From Sycon ciliatum (Eukaryota > Porifera > Calcarea > Leucosolenida > Sycettidae): 64,000 nucleotides of DNA. The stretch is taken from positions 7,811,833 to 7,875,832 of the forward strand of contig NC_088655.1 in the NCBI RefSeq assembly GCF_964019385.1. The letters run 5' to 3'. How positions within the stretch are numbered: position 1 is the stretch's first letter; each line of letters begins with the position of its first letter. This document shows, piece by piece, positions 10,524 through 21,328 of the stretch. The notes under the pieces were generated by a model. That model did not search any database, had not been told where the DNA came from, and saw nothing but the letters and a program-made list of their open reading frames with translations. The translations under genes and the position numbers were made by a program.

Positions 10524-11379
10524 AGGGGAAGTATACACTAATATCAAATTTTCACCGGTTGTAGTCTTCTGGGTGCTGAGTCGAGTGGTCTTGGTCCGAG
10601 GATGCTGCGACGCTCCCTTCCTTCTTTTTTCCCAATCGAACCCGCGCACTTCCACCGAAACTGGGCGACTGCGCCCTACTAGATGGGGATTTGTATGCAA
10701 AATCTTACTGAAAGTGCTATGTCGTTCTTATAAAAGCACGGATGACAGCGATTGGCCCATATGTTGTAGTCTTTTGGACGCTGAGTCGACTGGTTTTGGT
10801 CAGAAAAGGCTGCGATGCAGCGTTCCTCCTTTATTCCCAATCGAACATGGTTGAACAAGCGGTCACGTGCTCCTGGGTGCCCAAATCACCTGGTCACCGC
10901 GCCAGCAGGCGACAACGTTCACACCAAGGTTCAACTCGAGTTCAACTCGAGTGACAGGACTGCACCCAAAAAAGGTCAAACAGGCTAGTAAGTTGTACCC
11001 TGCAGGCACGGTGACCAGGTGACTGGGATACGCAGGAGCACGTGACAGCTTGTTCAACCATGTTCGATTGGGAATAAAGGAGGAGCGCTGCATCGCAGCC
11101 TTTTCGGACCAAAGCCAGTCGACTCAGCGTCCAAAAGACTACAACATATGGGCCAATGGCGATCATCCGTGCTTTTATAAGAACGAAATGGCGCTTTTAG
11201 TGACATTTTGCATACAAATCCCGTAGGGCGCAGTCACCCAGTTTCGGTGGAAGTGCGCCAGTTCGATTGGGAATAAAGGAGGAAGGGAGCGTCTCAGCTT
11301 CCTCGGACCAAGACCATTCGACTCAGCACCCCGAAGACTCCGACTGGTGAAAATTTTGATTTTAGGGTATACTTCCCCT
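10524..11379. mobile_element. TTAA-flanked palindromic element, copy 1 (856 bp)
   Basis: AGGGGAAGTATAC at the left and its inverse at the right are bounded by TTAA on both sides (10520-10523, 11380-11383). The arms of about 370 bp are inverted repeats, and the unique centre is 10890-11030. TTAA duplications with an AGGG start recall Kolobok-type DNA transposons (family knowledge; no transposase present). Each arm carries TTATAAAAGCACGGATGA next to GATTGGCCCATATG, a TATA/CCAAT-like pair. The central segment has a local duplication of GGTTCAACTCGAG. Confidence 0.85.
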
Positions 11380-11383
11380 TTAA

Positions 11384-11965
11384 GGCTGCATTCACACCCG
11401 GTACAAAAATTCGCATTTACATGACTGTACAAACCTTTCGCAACGCCTGTGCATTCACACAGTCAAATGGAGTGCATACCAAACACGTAAAAAGTGACCC
11501 GAGTGACCCATGGCGAAGAGCGGGAATATTGATTTCTGCATGAGCTGAGCGCAACGGTGCCATGGGGCACTTGGCTCAATATTTCAAAAATAATATTTCT
11601 TGGGCCGCTAGTATGATCTCGGTGGAACGCCTCCACAACTGGTGTATTCCTCCGAGTGTGCTGGAGTTGTGAACCATAGCGGCCGTGTATATCATTTCCT
11701 GATCACCTCCGGATAGCTGCCGTAGCTCCACCTTGGCAGAATAGACAACTCGAGGCATGGTACCGGACTCTCCAAAAACTAACAAAATCTCTGCGCACAG
11801 GACACACCAAACCACTCGTTTCGACTTGCCTGAAAACTAAAAGCCAATATCCGCTTTCAAAGCCGCTCCGGGATGGCTTTGAACGCTGATGTGATTTTTC
11901 ACTTTTCGCGCATGTTTCCATGCCCACTTGAAAGGACATGATGCTTGTATGCGGTTTTGTACCGT
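11384..11965. other. unassigned region between TTAA element and Rep-F
   Basis: No gene is recognised. A 79-codon minus-strand frame at 11576-11815 starts with a hydrophobic stretch (MVWCVLCAEILLVF) but has no known domain and no visible neighbours. I treat it as unsupported. Confidence 0.35.
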
Positions 11966-12236
11966 ATGTACAGCGGCAAAAAGCGTAACTACCGCAGCCG
12001 CTTTCGCGGAACACACGATGCAGCGGTCACACATACATAAAAGGCGCTTTCGATTACACGCATTTCCGTCAATTCTAGAATTAGTTATTGTTGATGCACA
12101 GTTCGATTACACAAAAAGTGACAAATTCCGTCGTTAAAATAGATTTTATCCAATTCCGTCAATTCTGAAGAGAGGGCGGAATTTCTCTAATTCAGGCGCC
12201 AGAATTGCACACTCGGTGTGTTACCGGTCTGGTCAT
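11966..12236. repeat. Rep-F copy 1: CGATTACACGC-type MITE remnant
   Basis: It shares GCGGAACACACGATGCAGCG and TTCGATTACACGCATTTC with 24395-24475. Its second half (about 12040-12220) is present inverted at 25085-25265, with motifs CCGTCAATTCTAGAATTA and GGCGCCAGAATTGCACACTC. Non-coding. It ends where the gypsy LTR begins. Confidence 0.65.
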
Positions 12237-12237
12237 G

Positions 12238-12563
12238 TGTCGTATCCGGTCGGCCCGGGGTTAGACCCCAAGGCTGCGGTCGTTGACATAACTAACTTAC
12301 TAAACCTTCTTCTTACAAGGCCGTGCAGTGGTGACCACTTGGAGAGAAAGTCCACCAACATAATTACTCTTACGCACGCACGCACATATTCCTAGACATA
12401 CTCTCACACACACACTCAGGCATAATTATACAGACACGTACACTCACAACAGCGTTCAGGTTTACTCACATCTTCAACGAAGGTAACTAAGTTCAAGAGA
12501 TGATATGAGAGCACAAGGCAAGAGAGATGAAAGCCGAAGCTGCCGCCTGAAGGCGGAAGGGAA

Positions 12564-12637
<74 letters not shown>

Positions 12638-12960
12638 CGATTGCCATAATATCTAACTACGGGCAGGAGGCTGATCCCCCCGTACGAACTATAGGACAAA
12701 TAATGAACCATAGTACACCCAATGCCGCAGTGTAGCAAAACTTAGCAATAATGTGTATAAACTTTATCACGAAGAGCGGAAGCCAGCTAAGGAAAAACAG
12801 GGTATAACAAATAAGGAAGGTGCCAGACTCTGTGTGAAGACATAAAAAAAGGCGATTAGGAATCCGTTTACGGGAGATGAATAAATAATTAGACACCTAA
12901 ATAAGGCAGACTTGTCACGTAGAGGCCTAAAAGGCACGTGTCAATAGTATGGATACGACA
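12238..12960 (-). repeat. Ty3/gypsy element 2, complete LTR (723 bp)
   Basis: The LTR is bounded by a perfect 10-bp inverted repeat, TGTCGTATCC at 12238 and GGATACGACA at 12960. It is homologous to 704-1307. It contains a GA microsatellite at about 12566-12634 that copy 1 lacks. Minus-strand orientation places the internal region at higher coordinates. Confidence 0.88.
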
Positions 12961-13290
12961 TATCCCCCGCTTACACGGAAAAAAGAACACGTCCTCGTGT
13001 TATAAGTAACTTAATAAATTAGACTAAGAGTATAGGTAACAATTTAGACTAAACGAGTGCAGGTCAAATTGGAGTCTCCACCAAACTTTTTCCAAATACT
13101 AACTGTAATATCGAACACAACCAATCCAGTCAGTACCACTGAAGTCACTTACTCGTGCCACACAGGACTCCCAAACAGCTGGGGCGGATGGCGGGAACGC
13201 AGGGTTCGCCTTTCCATCACGCCAACTGGCGGAGCACTGTCAAATACCCGAACTGTGTCCTCCTCGTCTCTGGCGGCTGTGGTTGTCCGT
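12961..13290 (-). pseudogene. gypsy element 2, end of pol fused to protease
   Basis: It starts with the polypurine-like tract and is collinear with 1308-1610 of element 1 (end of integrase frame and 3' untranslated part). Near 13270-13290 the similarity to integrase stops and sequence upstream of it in the element (protease) begins. Reverse transcriptase, RNase H and most of integrase are therefore deleted in this copy. Confidence 0.7.
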
Positions 13291-13483
13291 TGGCACCAAT
13301 TGACTTCGGGCCTTGGTCAGAGGTTTCCTTTTCCAGCTCCTTATATAGGCGGTCGGCAAAATCCTCTGACAATGTAGCGGCGGATCCTGTGTCAATCACA
13401 GCGTTTACTGGACATTCATTCACCACTCCAGGCACCAACATGTCCGCACGCTCACTCGCATGTTCAAAGAAGACCGAACACAT
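13217..13483 (-). pseudogene. gypsy aspartic protease fragment
   Basis: An 88-codon minus-strand frame has VNAVIDTGSAATLSEDFADR at residues ~26-45. This is the D-T-G-S active-site turn followed by the usual helix of a retroviral-type aspartic protease, the enzyme that cuts the element polyprotein. The flap and second half are not evident. The last ~20 residues read through the deletion junction into the end-of-pol region in another frame. Sequence at 13490-13900 on the same strand is probably the adjoining gag/pro part but has stops. Confidence 0.7.
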
Positions 13484-13960
13484 AGATCAGGCTATTGTTT
13501 TCTGTCGCAGTCTAAGTTTTGCAGATACTGACTCCAACCCCAGGGTTAAAGTTCCCGGGAAAATCTACAAAAGCAGATGCAAACGACCTCCCGTCATTTA
13601 CAGCACAGCCTTGAAGCTGTGCTCTTCGTTAATAATGACAACTCTCGGAGGAAGTACTCCGACAGACTGAGAATCCGCAGAAAAGGGCACTAGACTAGAG
13701 CCATTTCGTCGTTAAAGAGCGGTAAAAACCGTACTCTTCTGCTCTGCTGTGAATCCCCTGGGTGGTTTCTCTGACAATTTCCCAGGAAATGGGGCATACT
13801 CCTCCAGCTCATAAAGTTCCAATGGGTCCCTCGGGATCATTGTGTTTTTAACCATTATGTTGGGGGTCTCGACGCCCAGAGCTTGGAAGATAATCAATCA
13901 GGCTTCCGGTAAATTCCGGGCATGGGCATCGCAGAATGAGAGCTATCCGATCTCTAAAGA
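13484..13960 (-). pseudogene. gypsy element 2, remaining internal region
   Basis: A 61-codon minus-strand frame (13712-13897) reads LGVETPNIMVKNTMIPRDP...ELEEYAPFPGKL. I do not recognise its domain. Its position upstream of the protease in element orientation makes a gag/pro linker likely. Stops and frame changes interrupt the rest. Confidence 0.45.
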
Positions 13961-14102
13961 GCGGTAATATCATCAGCTATATCCCAGAGGCTAATTCATA
14001 ATTTTCTTGTAGGAAAATTTGATTGAGACATAAGTAATTTTCAGCGAAGAGACTATTTGATTTGAGAATGGTGTGTGCAGGGATCTCCATGTAATGAAGT
14101 GG

Positions 14103-14352
14103 CTGCAGTGGAGCTTGCGTACCATAAGAAATCCTCTATTTCTATTCAACTAATAGAAACGTCTTTGCAAAAAAACATACATAAAGATGTACTTGATAAT
14201 CATATTGAAAAGACGTTTCTATCAGTTTTATAGAAATTGATGATTAGGAAACTGAAGTAATAAGCATGATGACCTAGGTGAAAGTAAAGCATAGGGAGGG
14301 CACTGGGCTTTCCAGCCAATTGATTTGGAAACCAATTATTAATTATCTGAAG
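14103..14352. repeat. Rep-H copy 2 (hairpin segment)
   Basis: This is the counterpart of 3331-3575, with few substitutions. It keeps the inverted arms around ATAGAAACGTCTT. It ends at the same point as copy 1, just before the 39-bp minisatellite. Confidence 0.7.
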
Positions 14353-14379
14353 TTGTAATTTTCAGCGTGTATCAGGCGT

Positions 14380-16797
14380 GTACCAGCGTACATGCCAGCA
14401 GTAACTCAGTCACTTTGACTGGCGGGGTACCAGCGTACATGCCAGCAGTCACTCTGACTGGCGGGGTACCAGCGTACATGCCAGCAGTCACTCTGACTGG
14501 CGGGGTACCAGCGTACATGCCAGCAGTCACTCGGACTGGCGGGGTACCAGCGTACATGCCAGCAGTCACTCTGACTGGCGGGGTACCAGCGTACATGCCA
14601 GCAGTCACTCTGACTGGCGGGGTACCAGCGTACATGCCAGCAGTCACTCGGACTGGCGGGGTACCAGCGTACATGCCAGCAGTCACTTTGACTGGCGGGG
14701 TACCAGCGTACATACCAGCAGTCACCGTGACTGGCATGCTACAAGCGTACATGCCAGCAGTCACTTTGACTGGCGGGGTACCAGCGTACATGCCAGCAGT
14801 CACTTTGACTGGCGGGGTACCAGCGTACATGCCAGCAGTCACTTTGAATGGCGGGGTACCAGCGTACATGCCAGCAGTCACTCTGACTGGCGGGTTACCA
14901 GCGTACATGCCAGCAGTCACTATGACTGGCGTGGTACCAGCGTACATGCCAGCAGTCACTCTGACTGACGGGGTACCAGCGTACGTGCCAGTCACTCTGA
15001 CTGACGGGGTACCAGCGTACATGCCAGCCATTCTGACTGGCGTGGTACCAGCGTACATACCAGCAGTCACTCTGACTGGCGGGGTACAACCGTACATGCC
15101 AGCAGTCACTTTGACTGGCGGGGTACCAGCGTACATGCCAGCAGTCACTTTGACTGGCGGGGTACCAGCGTACATGCCAGCAGTCACTTTGACTGGCGGG
15201 GTACCAGCGTACATGCCAGCAGTCACTCTGACTGGCGGGGTAACAGCGTACATGCCAGCAGTTACTCTGACTGGCGAGGTACCAGCGTACATGCCAGCAG
15301 TCACTTTGACTGGTGGGTTACCAGCGTACATGCCAGCAGTCACTCTGACTGGTGGGGTACCAGCGTACAAGCCAGCAGTCACTCTGACTGGCGGGGTACC
15401 AGCGTACATGCCAGCAGTTACTCTGACTGGCGAGGTACCAGCGTACATGCCAGCAGTCACTTTGACTGGCGGGTTACCAGCGTACATGCCAGCAGTCACT
15501 CTGACTGGTGGGGTACCAGCGTACATGCCAGCAGTCACTCTGACTGGCGGGTTACCAGCGTACATGCCAGCAGTCACTCTGACTGGTGGGGTACCAGCGT
15601 ACATGCCTGCAGTCAATCCGACTGGCGGGGTACCAGCGTACATGCCAGCAGTCACTCTGACTGGGGGGTACCAGCGTACATGCCAGCAGTTACTCTGACT
15701 GGCGAGGTACCAGCGTACATGCCAGCAGTCACTTTGACTGGCGGGGTACCAGCGTACATGCCAGCAGTCACTCTGACTGGCGGGGTACCAGCGTACATGC
15801 CAGCAGTTACTCTGACTGGCGAGGTACCAGCGTACATGCCAGCAGTCACTTTGACTGGCGGGTTACCAGCGTACATGCCAGCAGTCACTCTGACTGGTGG
15901 GGTACCAGCGTACATGCCAGCAGTTACTCTGACTGGCGGGGTACCAGCATACATGCCAGCAGTGACTCTGACTGACGGGGTACCAGCGTACATGCCAGCA
16001 GTCACTCTGACTGGCGGGGTACCAGCGTACATGCCAGCAGTCACTCTGACTGGCGGGTTACCAGCGTACATGCCAGCAGTCACTCTGACTGGCGGGGTAC
16101 CAGCGTTCATGCCAGCAGTCACTCTGACTGGCGGTGTACCAGCGTAAATGCCAGCAGTCACTTTGACCGGCGAGGTACCAGCGTACATGCCAGCAGTCAC
16201 TCTGACTGGCGGGGTACCAGCGTACATGCCAGCAGTCCCTTTGACCGGCGGGGTACCAGCGTACATGCAAGCAGTCACTCTGACTGGCGGGGTACCAGCG
16301 TACATGCCAGCAGTCACTTTGACTGACGGGGTACCAGCGTACATGCCAGCAGTCACTTTGACTGGCGGGGTACCAGCGTACATGCCAGCAGTCACTTTGA
16401 CTGGCGGGGTACCAGCGTACATGCCAGCAGTCACTGTGACTGGCGGGGTACCAGTGTACATGCCAGCAGTCACTCTGACTGGCGGGATACCAGCGTACAT
16501 GCCAGCAGTCACTTTGACTGACGGGGTACCAGCGTACATGCCAGCAGTCACTTTGACTGGCGGGGTACCAGCGTACATGCCAGCAGTCACTCAGACTGGT
16601 GGGGTACCAGCGTACATGCCAGCAGTCACTCTGACTGGCGGGGTATCAGCGTACATGCCAGCAGTCACTCTGACTGGCGGGGTACCAGCTTACATGCCAG
16701 TCACTCTGACTGGCGGGGTACCAGCGTACATGCCAGCAGTCACTCTGACTGGCGGGGTACCAGCGTACATGCCAGCAGTCACTTTGACTGGCGGGGT
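14380..16797. repeat. 39-bp minisatellite, about 62 copies
   Basis: The unit is 13 codons long, so all frames repeat in phase. Each unit has GACTGGC, a GGTACC site, and GCCAGCAGTC. The first and last of these are inverted partners that could fold. Plus-strand frames 14367-15698, 15680-16147 and 16148-16840 repeat VTLTGGVPAYMPA. Minus-strand frames 14372-15655 and 15652-16590 repeat GMYAGTPPVRVTA. Most length changes are in phase (shorter units at about 14985-15050), but there is a one-base loss near 15664 and a TAA stop near 16146. It may be an exon of a repeat protein or simply a minisatellite. No signal peptide or splice context decides it. Confidence 0.9.
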
Positions 16798-17384
16798 CAA
16801 AAAATTGTTACTCGAAGGTGTCGCTGAACACGCTAAATAAGACTCGGATTGCTGTTTTTTTGTGAAAGGCTGAGTGCGCATCTGGGCATGCATGAACCGC
16901 AAGTTGACCGCGTCCACGCGCCAGTTGTGAACACAGCTTAAGCTTCAATTTGTGGCCTCCTGCTTTGCTGCAATTGCGGCTGGGGTCGACGTCTTCAGCA
17001 GGATTTGAGGCGGACCCTTCAGTACTCAACAAAACGCTGAACAAAAAGCGTGTTCAAATTCAGGGCATGAAACTTTGTTTTCAAGCAATGGATGCCTGCA
17101 GGTGTCAGGCGATGACGTCATACTAGCATTTTTACACTAGATTATAATGACCAGCAGCAGCAGCAGCAGAGAGATAGGGTAAGCAGTTCAGCACCTTCTT
17201 TCCTTGACAAGCACTGCGCTCATGTTGTTGCTGTTTTCAGGCCTGCTACCTTCGCAGCAACATGCGCCACAGGTAGCGCATTTCAGGAATTTGAGAACAC
17301 TTTGTTCTTGCAAAACTCAACTTCAGCATGCCAAATTCAAGAGATATACCAGGATTCGTATCCCTTTGTTTGCAAAAAAATCAC
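16798..17384. other. unique region after minisatellite
   Basis: No supported gene. A CAG run (17155-17169) and a TTTTCAG at about 17235 are the only notable points. The 17204-17626 plus-strand frame includes SINE tail sequence, so I do not call it a gene. Confidence 0.4.
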
Positions 17385-17500
17385 GGTTTGCGTCAGACTC
17401 GGCTAGAGGCCGAGTTTTCCGCATCCGCATGAACGCCACCAACCCTTCAAGGATCAAGGCCCAGATGCAGCTCCTAAAGCGGCGGGAGGGAATGTGGGTT
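17385..17500 (-). mobile_element. SINE tail fragment
   Basis: It resembles 34187-34295 and 35052-35160. Shared parts are the CTCGGnnnnnnGCCGAG hairpin, CGCATCCG and AGGATCAAGGC...GGCGGGAGG. Only the tail region is present, with no tRNA-like head nearby in the right order. Confidence 0.6.
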
Positions 17501-17756
17501 GGTATGACCTACAGAAAACAGATTCGCACTCTGGGCGAAATATTGCGGAACGAGAAGAATTTGTTTGATGCAGAAGAGAGCTCCAAGACCACAACGGCTT
17601 TCGTAAAAATTACGTGGGAAGGGTGATACCAATGTTGGAACACAGAAATCAGTGATTTCGACAGCCTGACTAAGACAATCAAGTCACAAACATTGCGATG
17701 TGCGAAGCGACAATTGTAATGACAAGTCGGAAGTACCTATATTTTTGTTATTCAAA

Positions 17757-17777
17757 CTGATAGAAACGTCTTTGCAA
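17757..17777 (+). repeat. half of the Rep-H hairpin
   Basis: GATAGAAACGTCTTTGCAA matches one arm of the Rep-H inverted repeat. The other arm is absent. Confidence 0.45.
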
Positions 17778-17944
17778 TACAAAACCCGCTCCCGATAATA
17801 AGATTTTTTAAGGGGGACATGTCCCCCAGACCCCCTCTTTCTCTTCGCCTCCTTTCGGTCATACAACTTTTTAGAACCTGGTAGCGCCCCAGCAAAGTAA
17901 TCTGTCAGGGATTAGGACTGCCCTGAAAAGAGAACAAAATGTAA

Positions 17945-18022
17945 ACCCCAACAGGACTGGAACCTGCGACCTTGCTTGTCATGAGCATAGCTCTAACTAT
18001 CTAACCTATGGCACTGTGCACA
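17945..18022 (-). mobile_element. tRNA-derived SINE head or tRNA pseudogene
   Basis: On the minus strand GGTTCCAGTCC (complement of 17954-17964) is a good pol III B box. TAGGTTAGATAGTTAGAGC (near 18009-17990) resembles an A box at the right distance. The acceptor arm does not pair and position 33 is not T, so this is not a working tRNA gene. A short SINE or tRNA relic is the best reading. Confidence 0.55.
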
Positions 18023-18083
18023 ACCTAGAAAGCGCTGACAACTTTTTCACTAAAATTTCAGCTCAAAAAAACTTTCCAATTAA

Positions 18084-18926
18084 AGGGGAAGTTAAAAATT
18101 ACAATTTCACCAGTTGAAGTCTTGGGGGTGCTGAGTCGAATGGTCTTGGTCCGAGAAAGCTGAGACGCTCCCTTCCTACTTGAATCCCAATCGAACTCGC
18201 GCACTTCCACTGAAACTGGGTGACTGCGCCCTACGAGATGGGGATTTGTATGCAAAATGTCACTGAAAGCGCCATTTCGTTCTTATATAAGCACGGATGA
18301 CCGCGATTGGCCCATATGTTGTAGTCTTTTGGACGCTGAGTCGACTGGTTTTGGTCCGAAAAGGCTGTGATGCAGCGTTCCTCCTATATTCCCAATCGAA
18401 CATGGTTGAACAAGCGGTCACGTGCTCCTGCGTACACCAGTCACCTGGTCACCGTGCCTGCAGGCTAACTTACTAGCCTGTTTGACCTTTTTTGGGTGCA
18501 CTCCTGTCACTCGAGTTGAACCTTGGTGTGAAATTCGTCGCCTGCTGGCGTGGTGACCAGGTGATTTGGGCACCCAGGAGCACGTGACCGCTTGTTCAAC
18601 CATGTTCGATTGGGAATAAAGGAGGAACGCTGCATCGCAGTCTTTTCGGACCAAAACCAGTCGACTCAACGTCCAAAAGACTACAACATATGGGCCAATC
18701 GCGGTCATCCGTGCTTTTATAAGAACGAAATGGCGCTTTTAGTGACATTTTGCATACAAGTCCCCATCTAGTAGGGCGCAGTCACCCAGTTTCGGTGGAA
18801 CTGCGCGAGTTCGATTGGGATTCAAGTAGGAAGGGAGCGTCTCAGCTTTCTCGGGCCAAGACCATTCGACTCAGCACCCCGAAGACTACAACTGGTGAAA
18901 TTTTAATTTTTGCCTTAACTTCCCCT
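18084..18926. mobile_element. TTAA-flanked palindromic element, copy 2 (843 bp)
   Basis: AGGGGAAGTTAA and its inverse are bounded by TTAA (18080-18083, 18927-18930). The arms match copy 1. The unique centre (about 18430-18560) is the reverse complement of the centre of copy 1, so the two copies lie in opposite orientation or the centre has flipped. Confidence 0.87.
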
Positions 18927-19922
18927 TTAATTCTGTTTTTCTCGTGAATGGTCACCGTTTCCGATTGGAAGAAGTCCTTTCTTTGGAATTTGACGAAATT
19001 ATTCAACGACTAATTTTCTCTGCTTGTAAAACACACGGAATGAGAGTGAGTGGATATTGCAGCAGCAGAAATACCTTCGCGTTTGAATTGCCGTTGCAGC
19101 GCTTCACTACGAACAATACAGTACCATGCGGAAAGATGTGAGCACACGACACGGAGTACTGTACATCAGCAGAAGCCTTTTCTAATGAATCGTTACGGGT
19201 TAGGGCTGCTGCACTACTAGAACTCAGGGCACACCTTCAGTGAAATGTTGGGGACTGAATGGGAGATGCTTACCTGACTTCAAGCCAGGGAGAATCACCT
19301 GCTCCCGATAAGGGCCGGGTGGTTCCTGTCCGGCCTCCGCTATTCTCGTAGCGTTGACCCGGACGATTGGAAGTCCCACAAATCTAAACGCCACCTGCCG
19401 ATGGGCAGGTAACGAACGAAAGCGCTTCACTTCCGCAACCAGATTGCAACGGAGCGTCACTCAAACTCCCAGAAAATAACTAAAATTATGAAGGGCCGCA
19501 AGCAGAACACGCATCCGCCCAGAACACCCACAGACGGCAACGAGCAAGAAAAAAACAGATTCCGCATTGAACTGAAGCATGGACGGTGCAGCAGTCCAAG
19601 ATCCTGTCTACACGTTCGCTGCATGCACTCATCAGCGGCCAGAGCTCTGTGGCTTCATTCATCTGTCTGATCTGGCAGAAGTTGTAGATTTACGCGTAGA
19701 TTATGTACATGACTGTACAACATGACATCAGATTCTACTGCATGCTCCACACTACAAAAGTACAGTGCTGCTCGTGTAGATCAACACTTGTAGTAGATCT
19801 ACGAGTAGGTCTAAAATCATTGCGGGCCCATCTTTCCGCTGATACCACGCCAACTCCGAAATGAAGCCGACTGTCAACTGTGTCGCCAGAGGCGGACTAC
19901 AGTAGCTGTTCAAGTGTCATCA

Positions 19923-20248
19923 ACAGTAGCTGTTCAACGTTGATGGATTACTATCGCTGTCGGGTGTCTTTCGCGCTGCTACGTTCCGCTGTGTTGTGTG
20001 TCAGCCTCTGTCAGGGGTGCTCGGTCGGCCCGTCATCGTCCAGTTTACATGCTTCGTGAGTTGGCGATGGTGGAGGGTCGGGTTCCCCTGCCGTGATTGA
20101 CGCTGCACCGAGCTTGTTTTGTGTGAAAGTAAAACTTTTATTATTATTATTATTATATCTGTACTTCAAGTATTACAAAATATTTGAGAGGCTTTGAATC
20201 GTTTTTATCAAAATCTAAATATTTGCCGGGTTGGAAGGTGGGAATCAA
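19923..20248. mobile_element. 326-bp insertion flanked by a 19-bp direct repeat
   Basis: AGCTGTTCAAGTGTCATCA occurs at 19904-19922 and 20249-20267. The other Rep-A copies have it once. The insert contains a TTA microsatellite at about 20138-20156. A long target duplication suggests a retroposon, but the microsatellite is internal, not terminal. Identity unknown. Confidence 0.6.
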
Positions 20249-20727
20249 AGCTGTTCAAGTGTCATCAGTGAGCGATGTCGCCTGTACAGTGCACTATGAT
20301 TATGTAGACGCTGGGCTTGTCTTTTCGAAGACATCACGTCACGTGGTACACAGCCGGGTTAGATCGTAGTAGACGCAAGGCAGGGCAGAGGAAATGAGAT
20401 CCTTTTTTTTACATGCAGTAGCTACAGCCAGTTAAAGGTCAAAGGCCGCAAAGGTGTAAAAAGGCTGGCGGCATCCACAGCAGCACGCTACACAACACAA
20501 CATCATCATCAGGCATGTACTGTCGTGGACATGGATGCACGTCTAGCGGCCCCAGGGCGCTGGCCATGCAGCCATGGCATGCTTTATTTCGCGCTGCTGC
20601 TGGCCGCATCGTATCAACAATAACATGTGCGCTGCATGCAACGACGACGTTCTGTAGATCTACGAACTGAGGGCGCCGGCCCTGGTCAATCGACTGGATT
20701 TCCATGTCCGCGACAGTACATTGTAGT

Positions 20728-20748
20728 CAGGGAGTCGTAAAAGCCCTG
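20728..20748. mobile_element. 21-bp hAT-like micro-insertion
   Basis: CAGGG at the left, CCCTG at the right, 21 bp in total. The 8-bp direct repeat ATTGTAGT lies on each side (20720-20727, 20749-20756). Rep-A copy B shows the empty site at about 10282. Confidence 0.75.
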
Positions 20749-20812
20749 ATTGTAGTCATTCATCCTGAGCCGCTCGCGTTTTTTTCCGTCAGTCGGCTAC
20801 TACATGTATCAT

Positions 20813-21253
20813 TATAGCAATAAAAACTGCTTTATGGCAGTTTTCTAAAAAAAGTTATTGTGTTCTAGTCCATGGACCCCGTCTAAAAAGTAAGAAATTA
20901 ACGAAATGTGATAGCTGAAAATTAAAATTTCACACAAAACCTCACAATAATCACAACACTTGAAATGCTGCTTTCAACCAGGGAGTAGTACAATACTACT
21001 CCCTGCTTTCAACACTAAACTTGTACTGCACCAACAATTGGCAACATGCATGCATAGGAAAGAGGATCGCGAGGGGAAAAGGTCTTCTGCATTTAGCTTT
21101 TCATTCTGTGTGCGATAATTGTGAGGTTTTGTGTGAAATTTTAATTTTCAGCTATCACATTTCGTTAATTTCTTACTTTTTAGACGGGGTCCATGGACTA
21201 GAACACAATAACCTTTTTTAGAAAACTGCCATAAAGCAGTTTTTATTGCTATA
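20813..21253. mobile_element. element P copy 1, palindromic, TA-bounded
   Basis: It starts TATAGCAATAAAAACTGC and ends with the exact inverse. The arms are nearly 190 bp and include AGTAAGAAATTAACGAAATG. The TA at each end could be a target duplication, as in Tc1/mariner-type MITEs. It holds a 27-bp insertion at 20979-21005. Further copies: 27014-27532 and a split copy 47513-53697. Confidence 0.85.
20979..21005. mobile_element. 27-bp hAT-like palindromic micro-insertion
   Basis: This is a perfect palindrome of 12-bp arms (CAGGGAGTAGTA and its inverse) around CAA, with the 8-bp duplication CTTTCAAC on each side (20971-20978, 21006-21013). The other P copies have the empty site. Confidence 0.82.
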
Positions 21254-21328
21254 ATTTCTTTTGTTTTTTCTGTCACCAATCAATGGAATGCCCTACATCA
21301 AAAGTCCATATGGACTCTTGCCTACATG

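Larger units (their letters stand above)
18940..20810 (+). repeat. Rep-A copy C (most complete)
   Basis: This covers everything seen in copies A and B in one stretch, interrupted by an insertion at about 19923-20248 and a 21-bp insertion at 20728-20748. No coding motif. The start lies directly after the TTAA element and the end directly before element P. Confidence 0.85.

Noticed and set aside
12505..12738. Open frames of RE/SL repeats on both strands
   Set aside because: Produced by the GA microsatellite inside the gypsy LTR.
13971..13990. Another hammerhead core (CTGATGA on the minus strand)
   Set aside because: No GAA at stem II distance and no stem I partner.
17204..17626. 140-codon plus-strand frame with a hydrophobic N-terminus
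   Set aside because: Its middle is the SINE tail also found at 34190; the apparent start lacks support.
17945..18022. Functional tRNA gene
   Set aside because: The acceptor arm does not pair, anticodon loop position 33 is not T, and the D arm is poor.
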